DNA of 50,695 nucleotides, taken from contig DASZOV010000145.1 in the NCBI GenBank assembly GCA_035550595.1, forward strand, positions 1 through 50,695. The letters run 5' to 3'. The notes beneath the pieces were generated by a model. It was not told the origin of the DNA and made no database searches. It was given only the letters and a program-made list of their open reading frames with translations. Shown here in pieces: positions 15,205-24,271 of the stretch. Position 1 is the stretch's first letter, and each line of letters begins with the position of its first letter. The position numbers and the translations under genes were made by a program. Source of the DNA: CALFMR01 sp035550595 (GTDB lineage: Bacteria > Acidobacteriota > Vicinamibacteria > Vicinamibacterales > SCN-69-37).

Positions 15205-16325
15205 CAGTGCGTGGTCCCGGCCGCGAACAGGTGCTGAATGGTGCGCGCGTAGTAGCGCAGGACGATCCGATCGCGCACGCGCAAGCGAGAACCGGCGGCG
15301 GCGAGGACGCCGCGCTCGATGAGCGGGTCGACGCCCTCGTCGACCGCCTGGCGCGCGGTGCGCACGGCGAGATTCGCGCCTTCGGCCGCGAGCACGGCGA
15401 GTCGTTCTTCGATCCGCGACGTGAGCTCGCTGCGCGTGATCGACGGCCGCATGGCCGAGGCCACGAGCGCGGTCGGCAGCACTTTGTACTGGCGGCCGAC
15501 GGCCTCGTGCGCGCGGTGCGCGAGCTTCACGAGGTCGCGCCGCGACTCCGGCGCGTAGTCGGCCAACGGAATCGGCGCGCCGAAGGTGACGAACGCGCGC
15601 GATCGATAGCCGACGGCGTGACGCGCCATCTCGGCGACTTCCTGCGCGAACGGACGCGGCCGCCGCTTCAGGGCCTGGCGCGAGATGATGCGGTCCTCGA
15701 GCACCAGGTCGTAGGCGATGGCCATCGGCACGATCGACAGCTCGCTGCGATCGGCATGGAGCGCGGCCTGCAGCAGTCCGGTCTTCGGCGCCTTCAGCTC
15801 GCCGCTGTAACTGCGTCCGCCTTCCGCGTAGTAGAGCAGGTCGCGGTATTTCAGCAGCTCGGCGACGTACGCGCGGAGCGTGATGAGGTACAGCGGATCC
15901 TTGTTGTTGCGCCGGATGGGAATCGCGCCCGTCACGTGCCGGTGCAGTAGACCGAGCGCGCCGCCGAACAGATTGATCCCCGCGGCCACGAGCGGCGGGC
16001 GCACGCCGTTGTCGTCGAGCACGAGCGGCTCGATGAGATAGTCGAGGTGGCTCTTGTGATTCGAGACGAAAACGACGCGTCCACGCCGCGTGGCGTCGAC
16101 GGCGATGTCGACGTGCTCGGCGATGCGGCGCACCTTGCGAAGGATCGGATAGAGCGGGTGCTGCAGCGCGCGGTAGAAACGGTACCGCTGCGTCGTGCGC
16201 AGCTCTTCGAGATACGACTCGACACGCTGGCGCGGATCGGCGTCCGACTCGCCGTGTCCGCTCCGCAGATACCTGGCCACGTCGTCGCGCGCCAGGACCG
16301 CCCGCGTGAGGTCGTCGGGTCTCAC
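15204..16325 (-). CDS. PlsB-like glycerol-3-phosphate acyltransferase
   Basis: A 373-aa acyltransferase with the four PlsB/GPAT blocks: FVSNHKSHLDYLIEPL (HX4D), GAIPIRRNNKDPLY, YYAEGGRSYSGELKAPKTGL and LSIVPMAIAYDLV. It should place the first acyl chain on glycerol 3-phosphate at the inner membrane. It is far shorter than E. coli PlsB (about 800 aa), keeping only the catalytic part and a helical C-terminus. The start is GTG 16325, where homology begins; a TATATT stands eight bases upstream. The upstream frame is only a shadow of the IDH gene. It is coupled to proline dehydrogenase by TGATG. Confidence 0.85.
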   Translation of the reverse strand: MRPDDLTRAVLARDDVARYLRSGHGESDADPRQRVESYLEELRTTQRYRFYRALQHPLYPILRKVRRIAEHVDIAVDATRRGRVVFVSNHKSHLDYLIEPLVLDDNGVRPPLVAAGINLFGGALGLLHRHVTGAIPIRRNNKDPLYLITLRAYVAELLKYRDLLYYAEGGRSYSGELKAPKTGLLQAALHADRSELSIVPMAIAYDLVLEDRIISRQALKRRPRPFAQEVAEMARHAVGYRSRAFVTFGAPIPLADYAPESRRDLVKLAHRAHEAVGRQYKVLPTALVASAMRPSITRSELTSRIEERLAVLAAEGANLAVRTARQAVDEGVDPLIERGVLAAAGSRLRVRDRIVLRYYARTIQHLFAAGTTH

Positions 16326-16375
16326 CGCAGAAAAATATAGCAGAGCGCCGAGCGATGAGCCGAGCGGTCCACCGC

Positions 16376-17389
16376 TCAGAGCGCCGCGATCACGGCGTCG
16401 GCGAACGCGCGCGTCGAGGCCGTGCCGCCCAGGTCGCGCGTGCGGACGCGACCGCCGGTCAGCACGCGATCGAGCGCCGCACGAATCCGGCGCGCGGCGT
16501 CCATCTCGCCGATGTGCTGCAGCATGAGGAGCGCCGAGAGCAGGAGCGCGGTCGGGTTGGCGACGTCCTGCCCCGCGATATCGGGCGCTGTTCCGTGCAC
16601 CGCTTCGAAGACGGCCACGGCCGTGCCGAGGTTCGCGCCCGGCACGAGGCCGAGTCCGCCGACGAGACCGGCGCAGAGATCCGACACGATGTCGCCGTAC
16701 AGGTTCGGCAGGAGCAGCACGTCGAACTGTTCCGGCTTCATCACGAGGTGCATGCACGCCGCGTCGACGATCCGTTCGTCATAGGCGACGTCGGGATGGC
16801 GCGCGGCGACCGCGCGCGTGGACTCGAGGAACAGCCCGTCGCTGAGCTTCATGATGTTGGCCTTGTGGATCGCCGTCACGCGCTTCCGCCCGTTGGCCTC
16901 GGCGTAGTGAAACGCGAATTCGGCGATGCGCGTCGACGCCGCCTCGGTGATGATCTTCAGGCTCTCGACGACGCCCGGCACGACGGTGTGTTCGACGCCG
17001 GCGTACAGATCCTCGGTGTTCTCGCGGACGATGACGAGGTCGACGTTCGTGAAGCGGCTCGCGACGCCAGGCAGGTTCGCGACGGGACGCAGGTTCGCGT
17101 AGAGACTCAGCGCCTGCCGAAGGCCGACGTTGACGCTCGTGAATCCATGTCCCACCGGCGTCGTCACCGGACCTTTGAGCGCGACGCGGTTGCGCGTGAT
17201 CGAGTCGAGGAGCGACTGAGGCAGCGTCTGGCCGGTGCGCTCGACGGCGGCGACGCCCGCATTGTGGCGATCCCACGTGATGGCGACGCCGCTCGCGGCC
17301 AGGATGCGGGTGACGGCATTGGTGACTTCAGGGCCGATGCCGTCTCCGGGGATGAGCGTGATGGTGTGGCGGGATGCAGGCATCGCCAT
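16376..17389 (-). CDS. NAD-dependent isocitrate dehydrogenase (short form)
   Basis: A 337-aa beta-decarboxylating dehydrogenase. Blocks: LIPGDGIGPEV, KGPVTTPVGHGFTSVNVGLR, LYANLRPV (substrate arginines), IVRENTEDLYAGVEH, the Lys/Asp active site AIHKANIMKLSDGLF, and NLYGDIVSDLCAGLVGGLGL. The T-SVNVGLR and NTEDLYAG segments fit isocitrate or homoisocitrate dehydrogenases rather than 3-isopropylmalate dehydrogenase, and cofactor-site HGTAPDIAGQDVANPTAL suggests NAD. A TCA-cycle role is most likely; confirmation needs a phylogeny. ATG 17383 is an alternative start. Confidence 0.85.
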   Translation of the reverse strand: MAMPASRHTITLIPGDGIGPEVTNAVTRILAASGVAITWDRHNAGVAAVERTGQTLPQSLLDSITRNRVALKGPVTTPVGHGFTSVNVGLRQALSLYANLRPVANLPGVASRFTNVDLVIVRENTEDLYAGVEHTVVPGVVESLKIITEAASTRIAEFAFHYAEANGRKRVTAIHKANIMKLSDGLFLESTRAVAARHPDVAYDERIVDAACMHLVMKPEQFDVLLLPNLYGDIVSDLCAGLVGGLGLVPGANLGTAVAVFEAVHGTAPDIAGQDVANPTALLLSALLMLQHIGEMDAARRIRAALDRVLTGGRVRTRDLGGTASTRAFADAVIAAL

Positions 17390-17453
17390 ATCAGGTTACC
17401 GGTTCGCGACCGATCGCGTGGGGACGACCCACGGCGTCGCGTCGTCTGGCATA

Positions 17454-17466
17454 TACATATATATCG
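17454..17466 (+). promoter_or_regulatory. AT-rich promoter abutting a start codon
   Basis: An alternating A/T run (ATACATATATATCG) ends at the ATG at 17467 in an otherwise GC-rich region. Several -10-like hexamers fit; all put the transcript start at or within a few bases of the start codon. There is no Shine-Dalgarno sequence. Confidence 0.45.
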
Positions 17467-18888
17467 ATGCGCTCCAGCGTCGTGTCGACGTCCGCGCCCG
17501 ATCGTCGATCGCTCGGTATCAGCGCGCGGGCGTCGTGGATCCGTGCGGCCGCCATGGCGCTGGCGCTCGTCGTTGTCTTCAACGGCAATTTCCGCGCGAT
17601 CAACTCGCGTGACACGGCCGTCAATCAATACGCCTCGCTCGCCATGGCGGCGACCGGCGGCGTGGACCTCGATCGATATCCCGCCCTCGTCAAAGTCGGC
17701 CTGGCGCGCGGGTACATTCAGATCGTCAACGGCCAGGCGCGCTCGTCCTATCCGCTGCTGCCGCCGCTCATGGCCGTGCCGGGCTACCGCGCGGCGATCG
17801 ACCTCGGATGGATCGACGCCAACGCGCCGAACGCGGCGTGGCTGGAAGGCATCGGCGCGCTGACCGCGAGCGTGTGGGTGGCGCTCGCCTGTGCGTGCGT
17901 GTATTTCACGATTCTCCGCTGGCGTCCTGACGCACCGGCCGCGGCGATCGCGCTCGCGTGCGGCCTGGCAACGCCGTTGTGGTCGTCGGCCTCGCAAGCA
18001 CTCTGGAGCCATGCGCCGGCGGCGTTGTTGCTCGGCGGGGGCCTGCTCGCCGTGTTCGGCACGCCTCCACGCTCATCGTGGCGGGTGCCGGCACTCGTCG
18101 CGGCCGGCGCGCTCATCGTCTTCGCGATGTCGTGCCGCCAACTGCTGCTGGTCTTTCCCATCGGTCTTGGCGTAGGACTCTGGCGTTCGCGTGAGCCGCG
18201 ACGTCATCTCGCGGCCTTCGCGATTGGCGCCGGCGTCGCTGGCGTCGTGATGCTGATCGCCAATCGTCTCGTGTTCGATACGTGGCTCGGCGGACAGGCC
18301 CATCTCTACACGGCAGGCGTGAACCAGGACACGCACGGCGTGGCGAGCGCGTGGAGCGGCCACTGGCTGTCCGGCATGGCCGGAGTGCTCGTGAGCCCGA
18401 GCCGCGGCCTGTTGATCTACATGCCGATCGCGGGGCTTGCGGCGATCGGGGCACGTGACGCGTGGCGCGACGGCGGCCTCCCGCGGTACGGACTGGTTGC
18501 TGCGACGACGGCCTTTCTCGTGCTCTGGGGCCAGTACGCCGTGTGGTGGGGCGGACATTCGTACGGTCCACGCTTCGCCGCCGACATCGCGATTCCGCTC
18601 TCGCTGCTGGCGTCGTATCCGCTCGCGCGCTGGCGGGCGATTGGCGTGCGCGCGCGTCGCGCGATCCTGGCCGCGCTCGTCTGGTCGATGGCCGTTCAGG
18701 CCGTCGGCGCGCTGTGCTATCCGGCCGGCGAATGGAACGGTCTGCCGCGCGACGTCGATCTCGCGCACGAACGTCTGTGGGACTGGCGCGACTCGCAACT
18801 CGTCCGCACTCTTTCGGCCGGGACGTACGGTCACTACAAGGCGAGCCTCTCACGTACGACGGAGACGCCGCCTGCGACGCATCCCTGA
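17467..18888 (+). CDS. Polytopic membrane protein, GT-C glycosyltransferase-like
   Basis: A 473-aa protein with about nine or ten hydrophobic helices, for example AAAMALALVVVFNG, LTASVWVALACACVYFTI, VPALVAAGALIVFAMSCRQ and AFAIGAGVAGVVMLIANRLV. The first periplasmic loop carries NSRDTAVNQYASLAMA with an Asp pair position like the catalytic Asp of GT-C enzymes. A late loop has WGQYAVWWGGHSYGPRFAAD, a pattern frequent in uncharacterised bacterial mannosyl/arabinosyl-transferase-like proteins. Function is therefore only suggested: transfer of a sugar from a lipid-phosphate donor. Start ATG 17467; no ribosome binding site. Transcribed divergently from the IDH gene. Confidence 0.65.
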   Translation: MRSSVVSTSAPDRRSLGISARASWIRAAAMALALVVVFNGNFRAINSRDTAVNQYASLAMAATGGVDLDRYPALVKVGLARGYIQIVNGQARSSYPLLPPLMAVPGYRAAIDLGWIDANAPNAAWLEGIGALTASVWVALACACVYFTILRWRPDAPAAAIALACGLATPLWSSASQALWSHAPAALLLGGGLLAVFGTPPRSSWRVPALVAAGALIVFAMSCRQLLLVFPIGLGVGLWRSREPRRHLAAFAIGAGVAGVVMLIANRLVFDTWLGGQAHLYTAGVNQDTHGVASAWSGHWLSGMAGVLVSPSRGLLIYMPIAGLAAIGARDAWRDGGLPRYGLVAATTAFLVLWGQYAVWWGGHSYGPRFAADIAIPLSLLASYPLARWRAIGVRARRAILAALVWSMAVQAVGALCYPAGEWNGLPRDVDLAHERLWDWRDSQLVRTLSAGTYGHYKASLSRTTETPPATHP

Positions 18889-19012
18889 CGCGGCGCGCCC
18901 ATCAACGTGTGGCTGGGCACGAGGTTTTCGGACTATTGTTGTCCCTTCAGCGCCTGGTTGCACGCTGGGCCGCGGCACGCCTCGCCGCGGCCGTCATCGA
19001 GGAGCGTTCGGC

Positions 19013-21823
19013 ATGAATCGCTATCCCGGTCATCGAGCCGTTGCCATCGGCCTCGTCCTCGCAGGACTCGCGGTCGCGTGCGGGCGATCGACGCCCTCGC
19101 CAGCGGCCTCCGAGACGCCGACGATTCCGTTCGAGAAGTACACGCTGCCCAACGGCCTCGACGTCATCCTGTCGGAAGATCACCGGCTGCCGCTCGTGGC
19201 CGTCGACGTCTGGTATCACGTCGGACCGGCGAACGAGGCGGCCGGACGCACGGGCTTCGCGCACCTCTTCGAGCACCTGATGTTCCAGGGATCGAAGCAC
19301 GTGCCCGGTGACTCGCACTTCCGGTTGCTCGAAGCCGCGGGCGCGACCGACGTCAACGGCACGACGGACTTCGACCGGACGAACTACTTCGAGACGCTGC
19401 CGTCCAACCAGCTCCAACTGGGGTTGTGGCTCGAGTCCGATCGCATGGGCTACCTGCTCGATGCGGTCGATCAGATCAAACTCGCCAACCAGCAGGACGT
19501 CGTCCGCAACGAGCGGCGGCAGTCGATCGAGAACCAGCCGTACGGCATCGTCCAGGACGCGGTGTTCCACGAGCTCTTCCCGAAAGGTCATCCCTACTAC
19601 GCGAACGTCATGGGCACGCACGCCGACATCCAGGCGGCGAAGCTCGACGACGTGAAGAACTTCTTCAAGCAGTACTACCGGCCGAACAACGCGAGCCTCG
19701 CGATCGTGGGCGACTTCGACAAGGCGACCATCAAGGGACTCGTCGAGAAGTACTTCGGTACGCTCCAGCGCGGGCCCGACGTGCCGCCGGTCACCGTGAC
19801 GACGCCGCCCATCACGAGCGAGCGGCGCGCGGTCGTGAAGGACCGCGTGCAGTTGTCGCGCGTGTACATGGCGTGGCTCACGCCGCCGTTCTTCAAGCCG
19901 GGTGACGCGGACGCCGACGCGACGGCGAGCGTGCTCGGCGGCGGCGATTCGAGCCGCCTCTACAAGACGCTCGTCTACGACCGGCAGATCGCGCAGAACG
20001 TCAGCGCGTCGCAGGAATCGCTCTCCCTGGGATCGGTCTTCGAGATCGTCGCCACCGTGCGGCCGGGCCACACGCCGGCCGAAGTCGAACAGGGGATCAC
20101 CGACGTGATCGAAGGCCTGCGGCAGAAGGCGCCGGACGCGCGCGAAGTCGAGCGCGCGAAGAACACGTTCGAGACGCGGATGCTCAGCGGCCTCGAAGTG
20201 CTGGGCGGGTTCGGCGGTGTGGCCGACACGCTGAACCTGTTCAATCACTACGTACACGATCCCGGCTACCTGCCGACCTATCTGAAGGAGCATCGGGCCG
20301 TGACGCCGGCGAGCGTGCAGGCGTTCGCTCAGACATACCTGACGTCGAACGCGCGCGTCGTCGTGTGGGCCGAGCCGGGGCAGCCGGATCTCGGACCGAA
20401 CGTGCCGACACCGCCCGCGCCGAAGGTCGCAGCGGGCACGGGTGCCGAGTCGGTGAACGTCGAGGAAGCATGGCGCGATCATCCGCCGGCCGCCGGGCCC
20501 GAGCCGACCGTGTCGCTGCCGACGCCGGTGTCGTTCACGCTCGACAACGGCCTGACGGTCATCGAACTTCCACGGCCGGGCATGCCCGTGGCCGCGGCGC
20601 GGCTCGTGCTGAAGACGGGCGGCGACGCGAATCCGGCCGATCGGTCGGGCCTCGCGAGTTTCACCGCGTCGATGCTCGATCAAGGCACGACCACGCGCGA
20701 CGCGCTCACGATTGCCGACGACGCGGCGCAGATTGGCGCGTCGCTCGGGGCGAGCTCGACGAAGGACTCGATCTCGGTCGGCATCGGGTCGCTCGTGCGC
20801 AACTTCGGTGGTGCACTCGATCTGCTCGCCGACGTGACGCTGCATCCGAACTTCCCGCAGGCCGAGGTCGATCGGCAGCGAACGAGCCGCCGCGCGCAGT
20901 TGACCGCGGCGACGCAGGATCCAGGCACGGTCGCGTCCGTGGCGGCGATGAACGCGCTCTACGGGGCCAATCATCCGTACGGCTACATCGAGCTCGGCAC
21001 GCGCGCGGCCCTCGATGCGACGACGCGCGATGACCTCGTGTCGTTCTGGCAGCACAACTTCGTTCCCTCGAACGCCGCGCTCATCGTCGCCGGCGAGATG
21101 TCGGAGGCGGAGCTGCGACCGCTCGTCGAGAAGGCGTTCGGCGCGTGGCCGAAGGCTGCCGCGCCTGCGGTGACCGTGACGACGCCACAGCCGCCGACCC
21201 CGAAGATCGTGATCGCCGATCTGCCCGGCGCGCCGCAGACGTTCCTGCTCGTCGCCGGCCTCAGTCCGGCGCGGTCGACGCCCGACTACGCCGCGATCAA
21301 CGTGATGAACGACGTGCTCGGCGGCTTGTTCTCGAGCCGCATCAATCTCAATCTGCGCGAAGACCACGGTTACACGTACGGGGCCGGGTCGCAGTTCGTC
21401 TTCCGCAAGGGCGAAGGCCCGTTCGTCGTGCAGACCGCCGTGCGGACCGACGCCACCGCGCCGGCCGTGAGCGAGATCTTCAAGGAGATCCGCCGCATGA
21501 CCGCCGCGCCGATGTCGGCCGACGAGCTGACGATGGCCAAGGACGCGATCATCCGCGGCCTGCCGAGCGACTTCGAGACGAGCAACCGCGTCGTGTCGGT
21601 GCTCGGCGATCTGTTCGTCTACAACCTCGGGCTGGATTACTACGCGAAGTATCCGGGGATGGTGTCGAGCGTCACCACGGACGCGGCGCTCGCGGCGGCG
21701 AAGACGTACTTGAAGCCGGGGCAGATGATTGTCGTCGCGGCCGGCGATCGCGCGAAGATCGAAGCGCCGTTGCGGAAGCTCGGGATCGGTCCCGTCGAGG
21801 TGCAGCCAGCTCCGGCTCAGTGA
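19013..21823 (+). CDS. Zinc metallopeptidase, tandem M16 (pitrilysin family)
   Basis: A 936-aa protein made of two M16 halves. The signal sequence (AIGLVLAGLAVACGRS) suggests a lipoprotein with Cys23. The N-terminal half has the inverted zinc motif HLFEH (H84, E87, H88) and the distal glutamate region NERRQSIENQPYG, so it is active. The second half begins near FTLDNGLTVIELPRPG and has lost HXXEH (ASFTASMLDQGTT), as in other two-domain M16 proteins where it forms the lid. It probably degrades peptides in the periplasm. GAGGAG lies about nine bases before ATG 19013. The last seven bases overlap the convergent DUF4149 gene. Confidence 0.92.
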   Translation: MNRYPGHRAVAIGLVLAGLAVACGRSTPSPAASETPTIPFEKYTLPNGLDVILSEDHRLPLVAVDVWYHVGPANEAAGRTGFAHLFEHLMFQGSKHVPGDSHFRLLEAAGATDVNGTTDFDRTNYFETLPSNQLQLGLWLESDRMGYLLDAVDQIKLANQQDVVRNERRQSIENQPYGIVQDAVFHELFPKGHPYYANVMGTHADIQAAKLDDVKNFFKQYYRPNNASLAIVGDFDKATIKGLVEKYFGTLQRGPDVPPVTVTTPPITSERRAVVKDRVQLSRVYMAWLTPPFFKPGDADADATASVLGGGDSSRLYKTLVYDRQIAQNVSASQESLSLGSVFEIVATVRPGHTPAEVEQGITDVIEGLRQKAPDAREVERAKNTFETRMLSGLEVLGGFGGVADTLNLFNHYVHDPGYLPTYLKEHRAVTPASVQAFAQTYLTSNARVVVWAEPGQPDLGPNVPTPPAPKVAAGTGAESVNVEEAWRDHPPAAGPEPTVSLPTPVSFTLDNGLTVIELPRPGMPVAAARLVLKTGGDANPADRSGLASFTASMLDQGTTTRDALTIADDAAQIGASLGASSTKDSISVGIGSLVRNFGGALDLLADVTLHPNFPQAEVDRQRTSRRAQLTAATQDPGTVASVAAMNALYGANHPYGYIELGTRAALDATTRDDLVSFWQHNFVPSNAALIVAGEMSEAELRPLVEKAFGAWPKAAAPAVTVTTPQPPTPKIVIADLPGAPQTFLLVAGLSPARSTPDYAAINVMNDVLGGLFSSRINLNLREDHGYTYGAGSQFVFRKGEGPFVVQTAVRTDATAPAVSEIFKEIRRMTAAPMSADELTMAKDAIIRGLPSDFETSNRVVSVLGDLFVYNLGLDYYAKYPGMVSSVTTDAALAAAKTYLKPGQMIVVAAGDRAKIEAPLRKLGIGPVEVQPAPAQ

Positions 21824-22311
21824 GCGTCGCGCATCTCGGCGAGCATCAGGCCGGCGCCGGCGAGAACCGTCGCGAGCATCAGGCCGCCGGCGAGACCGTG
21901 CAGCCGGCCGAACTCGATCCGGCGCGCGTCAGTCTCGGCGAGCGCGGCAATCGCGCCCGACGTTTCGCGGCGGATCGTGTCGATGCGCGGCGCGATGACG
22001 AGCGCACTCGCGACGCTCGCGGCGAGCATGCCGATCGTCGTCCACAGCCGAAGCTTCCAGTGACGCGGCCGTGGACCGAGCGCCGCGCGGACGCCGAGCG
22101 AGAGCAGAACGACGAAGCCGAGGGCCCAGGCCGCGTATTGCGCGCGCTCGAAGATGGCGCCGAAGACCTGTCCGGCCAGTTCGCGGCCGGTTGACGGCAC
22201 GGCCGCTTCGAGCACGGCGAAGATCGACGGCGCGCCGAGCCCGCCGAGCGCCACGAGACCGCCCACCCACAGCGCGAGCGCCAGCAGCGCGACGAAGCGA
22301 AGAAACGCCAT
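21817..22311 (-). CDS. DUF4149 / TMEM205-like membrane protein
   Basis: A 164-aa protein with four predicted helices: FLRFVALLALALWVGGLVAL, AQYAAWALGFVVLLSLGVRA, LWTTIGMLAASVASALVIAP and LHGLAGGLMLATVLAGAGLM. The pattern WVGGL in helix one and RLHGLAGG in helix four match the DUF4149 family of unknown function. Its end overlaps the end of the M16 gene by seven bases (convergent). Confidence 0.8.
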   Translation of the reverse strand: MAFLRFVALLALALWVGGLVALGGLGAPSIFAVLEAAVPSTGRELAGQVFGAIFERAQYAAWALGFVVLLSLGVRAALGPRPRHWKLRLWTTIGMLAASVASALVIAPRIDTIRRETSGAIAALAETDARRIEFGRLHGLAGGLMLATVLAGAGLMLAEMRDAH

Positions 22312-22401
22312 CCGGGAGATTATGAGGGCTGGGTGCGCTGCGGCTCAAGGCGAGCCGCGGCGGCACGAGGGCCGCGCGAGTACAATACGGGTTCACCTGT
22401 C

Positions 22402-24261
22402 ATGCCGAGACCATCACTGTCCGTCCTCCACAACCTCGCCACGCAACTCCGGATCGACTCGGTGCGATCGACCTCCGAGGCCGGGTCCGGTCATCCGACG
22501 ACGTGCCTGTCGGCGGCTGACATCATGGCGGCGCTTTTCTTTGCCGAGATGCGGTTCGATCCGAAGGATCCGCACCATCCCGAAGCCGATCGTTTCGTGC
22601 TGTCCAAGGGCCACGGTGCGCCGATCCTCTACGCCGCGTGGGCCGCGGCCGGCGCGTTCCCGCGCGAAGAGCTGCTGAAGCTGCGGACGATCGGATCCGA
22701 TCTCGAAGGCCATCCGACGCCACGGTTGCCGTTCGTCGACGTCGCCACGGGATCGCTCGGTCAGGGCCTGCCGGCGGCGATCGGCATCGCGCTCAACGCG
22801 CGCCGCATCGGATCCGACTATCGGACCTACGTGCTGCTCGGCGACGGCGAGACCGCGGAAGGATCGGTGTGGGAAGCGGCCGAGGCCGCGGCCACGCAGA
22901 AGCTCGACAACCTTTGCGCGATCACCGACGTCAACCGTCTCGGCCAGAGCCAGCCGACGCAGTGGGGACACGACCTGGACGCGTTCGTCTCGCGCTACAC
23001 GGCGTTCGGGTGGCACGCGATTGCCATCGACGGTCACGATCTCGCCGCGATCCTCGCCGCACTCGACGAGGCGCGCGCCACCAAGGGCAAGCCCACGATG
23101 ATCGTGGCGCGCACGCTCAAGGGCAAGGGCGTCAAGCTGTTCGAAGACAAGGAGAACTGGCACGGCAAGCCCCTGAAGAAGGGCCCGGAGACCGACCAGG
23201 CCATCGCCGAGCTCGAGGCGCAGTACATCAAGACGAACGATCCGGCGGCCGTCATTCCGAAACCGGCGGCGCGCAAGACCGAGGGGCCGCTGCCCGACTT
23301 CGTCGCGAAGATGGCGGCGCCCACCTACAAGGCCGGCGACGCCGTGGCGACGCGCGAGGCGTTCGGTGAAGGACTCGTCACGCTCGGCGCGGTGGACGCG
23401 CGCGTGGTGGTGCTCGACGCGGACGTGAAGAACTCGACCTACACCGACAAGTTCCAGCACGCCTATCCGGATCGCTTCTACGAGAACTTCATCGCCGAAC
23501 AGGTGATGGTGGGCGCGGCCATGGGCTTGGCGAGCCGGGGCGCGATTGCGTTTCCCGCGACGTTCGCGTGCTTCCTCGAGCGCGCGGCCGACTTCGTGCG
23601 CATGGCCGGTATCTCGCGGCTCAACCTCAAGCTCGCCGGAACGCACGCCGGCATCTCCATCGGCGAGGACGGTCCGTCGCAGATGGCGCTGGAAGATCTC
23701 GCCATGGCGCGCGGCGTGCCGGACTGCTCGGTGCTCTATCCGTGCGACGCGGTCAGCACGATTCGGCTGATGGCGCTCGCGGCCGCGACGCCTGGTCCGG
23801 CGTATCTGCGCCTGAGCCGGCCGAAGACGCCGACGATCTACTCGGCGTCCGAGGCGTTCCCGCTCGGTGGATCAAAGACCCTGCGCGAAACCCCGAACGA
23901 TCGCGTGCTCGTCGTCGCCGCAGGCGTCACGGTGTTCGAGGCGCTGAAGGCGCATGACGCGCTCGCGAAGGATGGGATCGCCATCCGCGTCGTCGACGCG
24001 TACTCGATCCAGCCGATCGATCGCGACGGCCTCGTCCGCGCCGCTCGCGCGACGGGCGGACGCGTCATCACGGTCGAGGACCACTACGCCAACGGCGGCC
24101 TCGGCGACGCGGTGAGCGAGGCGCTCTGGGACCAGGGCGCGCGCGTGCAGCGGCTCGCGGTCCGCGAGATTCCCCGCAGCGGCAAGCCCGATGAGCTGAT
24201 CGAGAAATACGGCATCTCGGCAAAGGCCATCGTCGCGGCGGTCAAAGGGTTCAAGGACTGA
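22402..24261 (+). CDS. tkt: Transketolase
   Basis: Thiamine-diphosphate enzyme of the pentose phosphate pathway. The 619-aa protein is full length for the compact, animal-like branch: STSEAGSGHPTTCLSAADIM, SKGHGAPILYAAW, the ThDP-binding LLGDGETAEGSVWEAAEAA with the metal Asp, then the Pyr domain (NFIAEQVMVGAAMGLASRG) and the C-terminal domain. In-frame ATG 22402 is chosen where homology starts; TACAAT at 22381-22386 is a possible -10 giving a leader of under ten bases. It could process pentoses released by the arabinan/xylan genes further on. Convergent with the TonB gene ten bases away. Confidence 0.95.
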   Translation: MPRPSLSVLHNLATQLRIDSVRSTSEAGSGHPTTCLSAADIMAALFFAEMRFDPKDPHHPEADRFVLSKGHGAPILYAAWAAAGAFPREELLKLRTIGSDLEGHPTPRLPFVDVATGSLGQGLPAAIGIALNARRIGSDYRTYVLLGDGETAEGSVWEAAEAAATQKLDNLCAITDVNRLGQSQPTQWGHDLDAFVSRYTAFGWHAIAIDGHDLAAILAALDEARATKGKPTMIVARTLKGKGVKLFEDKENWHGKPLKKGPETDQAIAELEAQYIKTNDPAAVIPKPAARKTEGPLPDFVAKMAAPTYKAGDAVATREAFGEGLVTLGAVDARVVVLDADVKNSTYTDKFQHAYPDRFYENFIAEQVMVGAAMGLASRGAIAFPATFACFLERAADFVRMAGISRLNLKLAGTHAGISIGEDGPSQMALEDLAMARGVPDCSVLYPCDAVSTIRLMALAAATPGPAYLRLSRPKTPTIYSASEAFPLGGSKTLRETPNDRVLVVAAGVTVFEALKAHDALAKDGIAIRVVDAYSIQPIDRDGLVRAARATGGRVITVEDHYANGGLGDAVSEALWDQGARVQRLAVREIPRSGKPDELIEKYGISAKAIVAAVKGFKD

Positions 24262-24271
24262 GGCCCGCTTT

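Noticed and set aside
18947..21367. 806-codon open frame antisense to the M16 peptidase
   Set aside because: Arg/His-rich translation with no recognisable motif; a frame shadow caused by high G+C at codon position three of the real gene.
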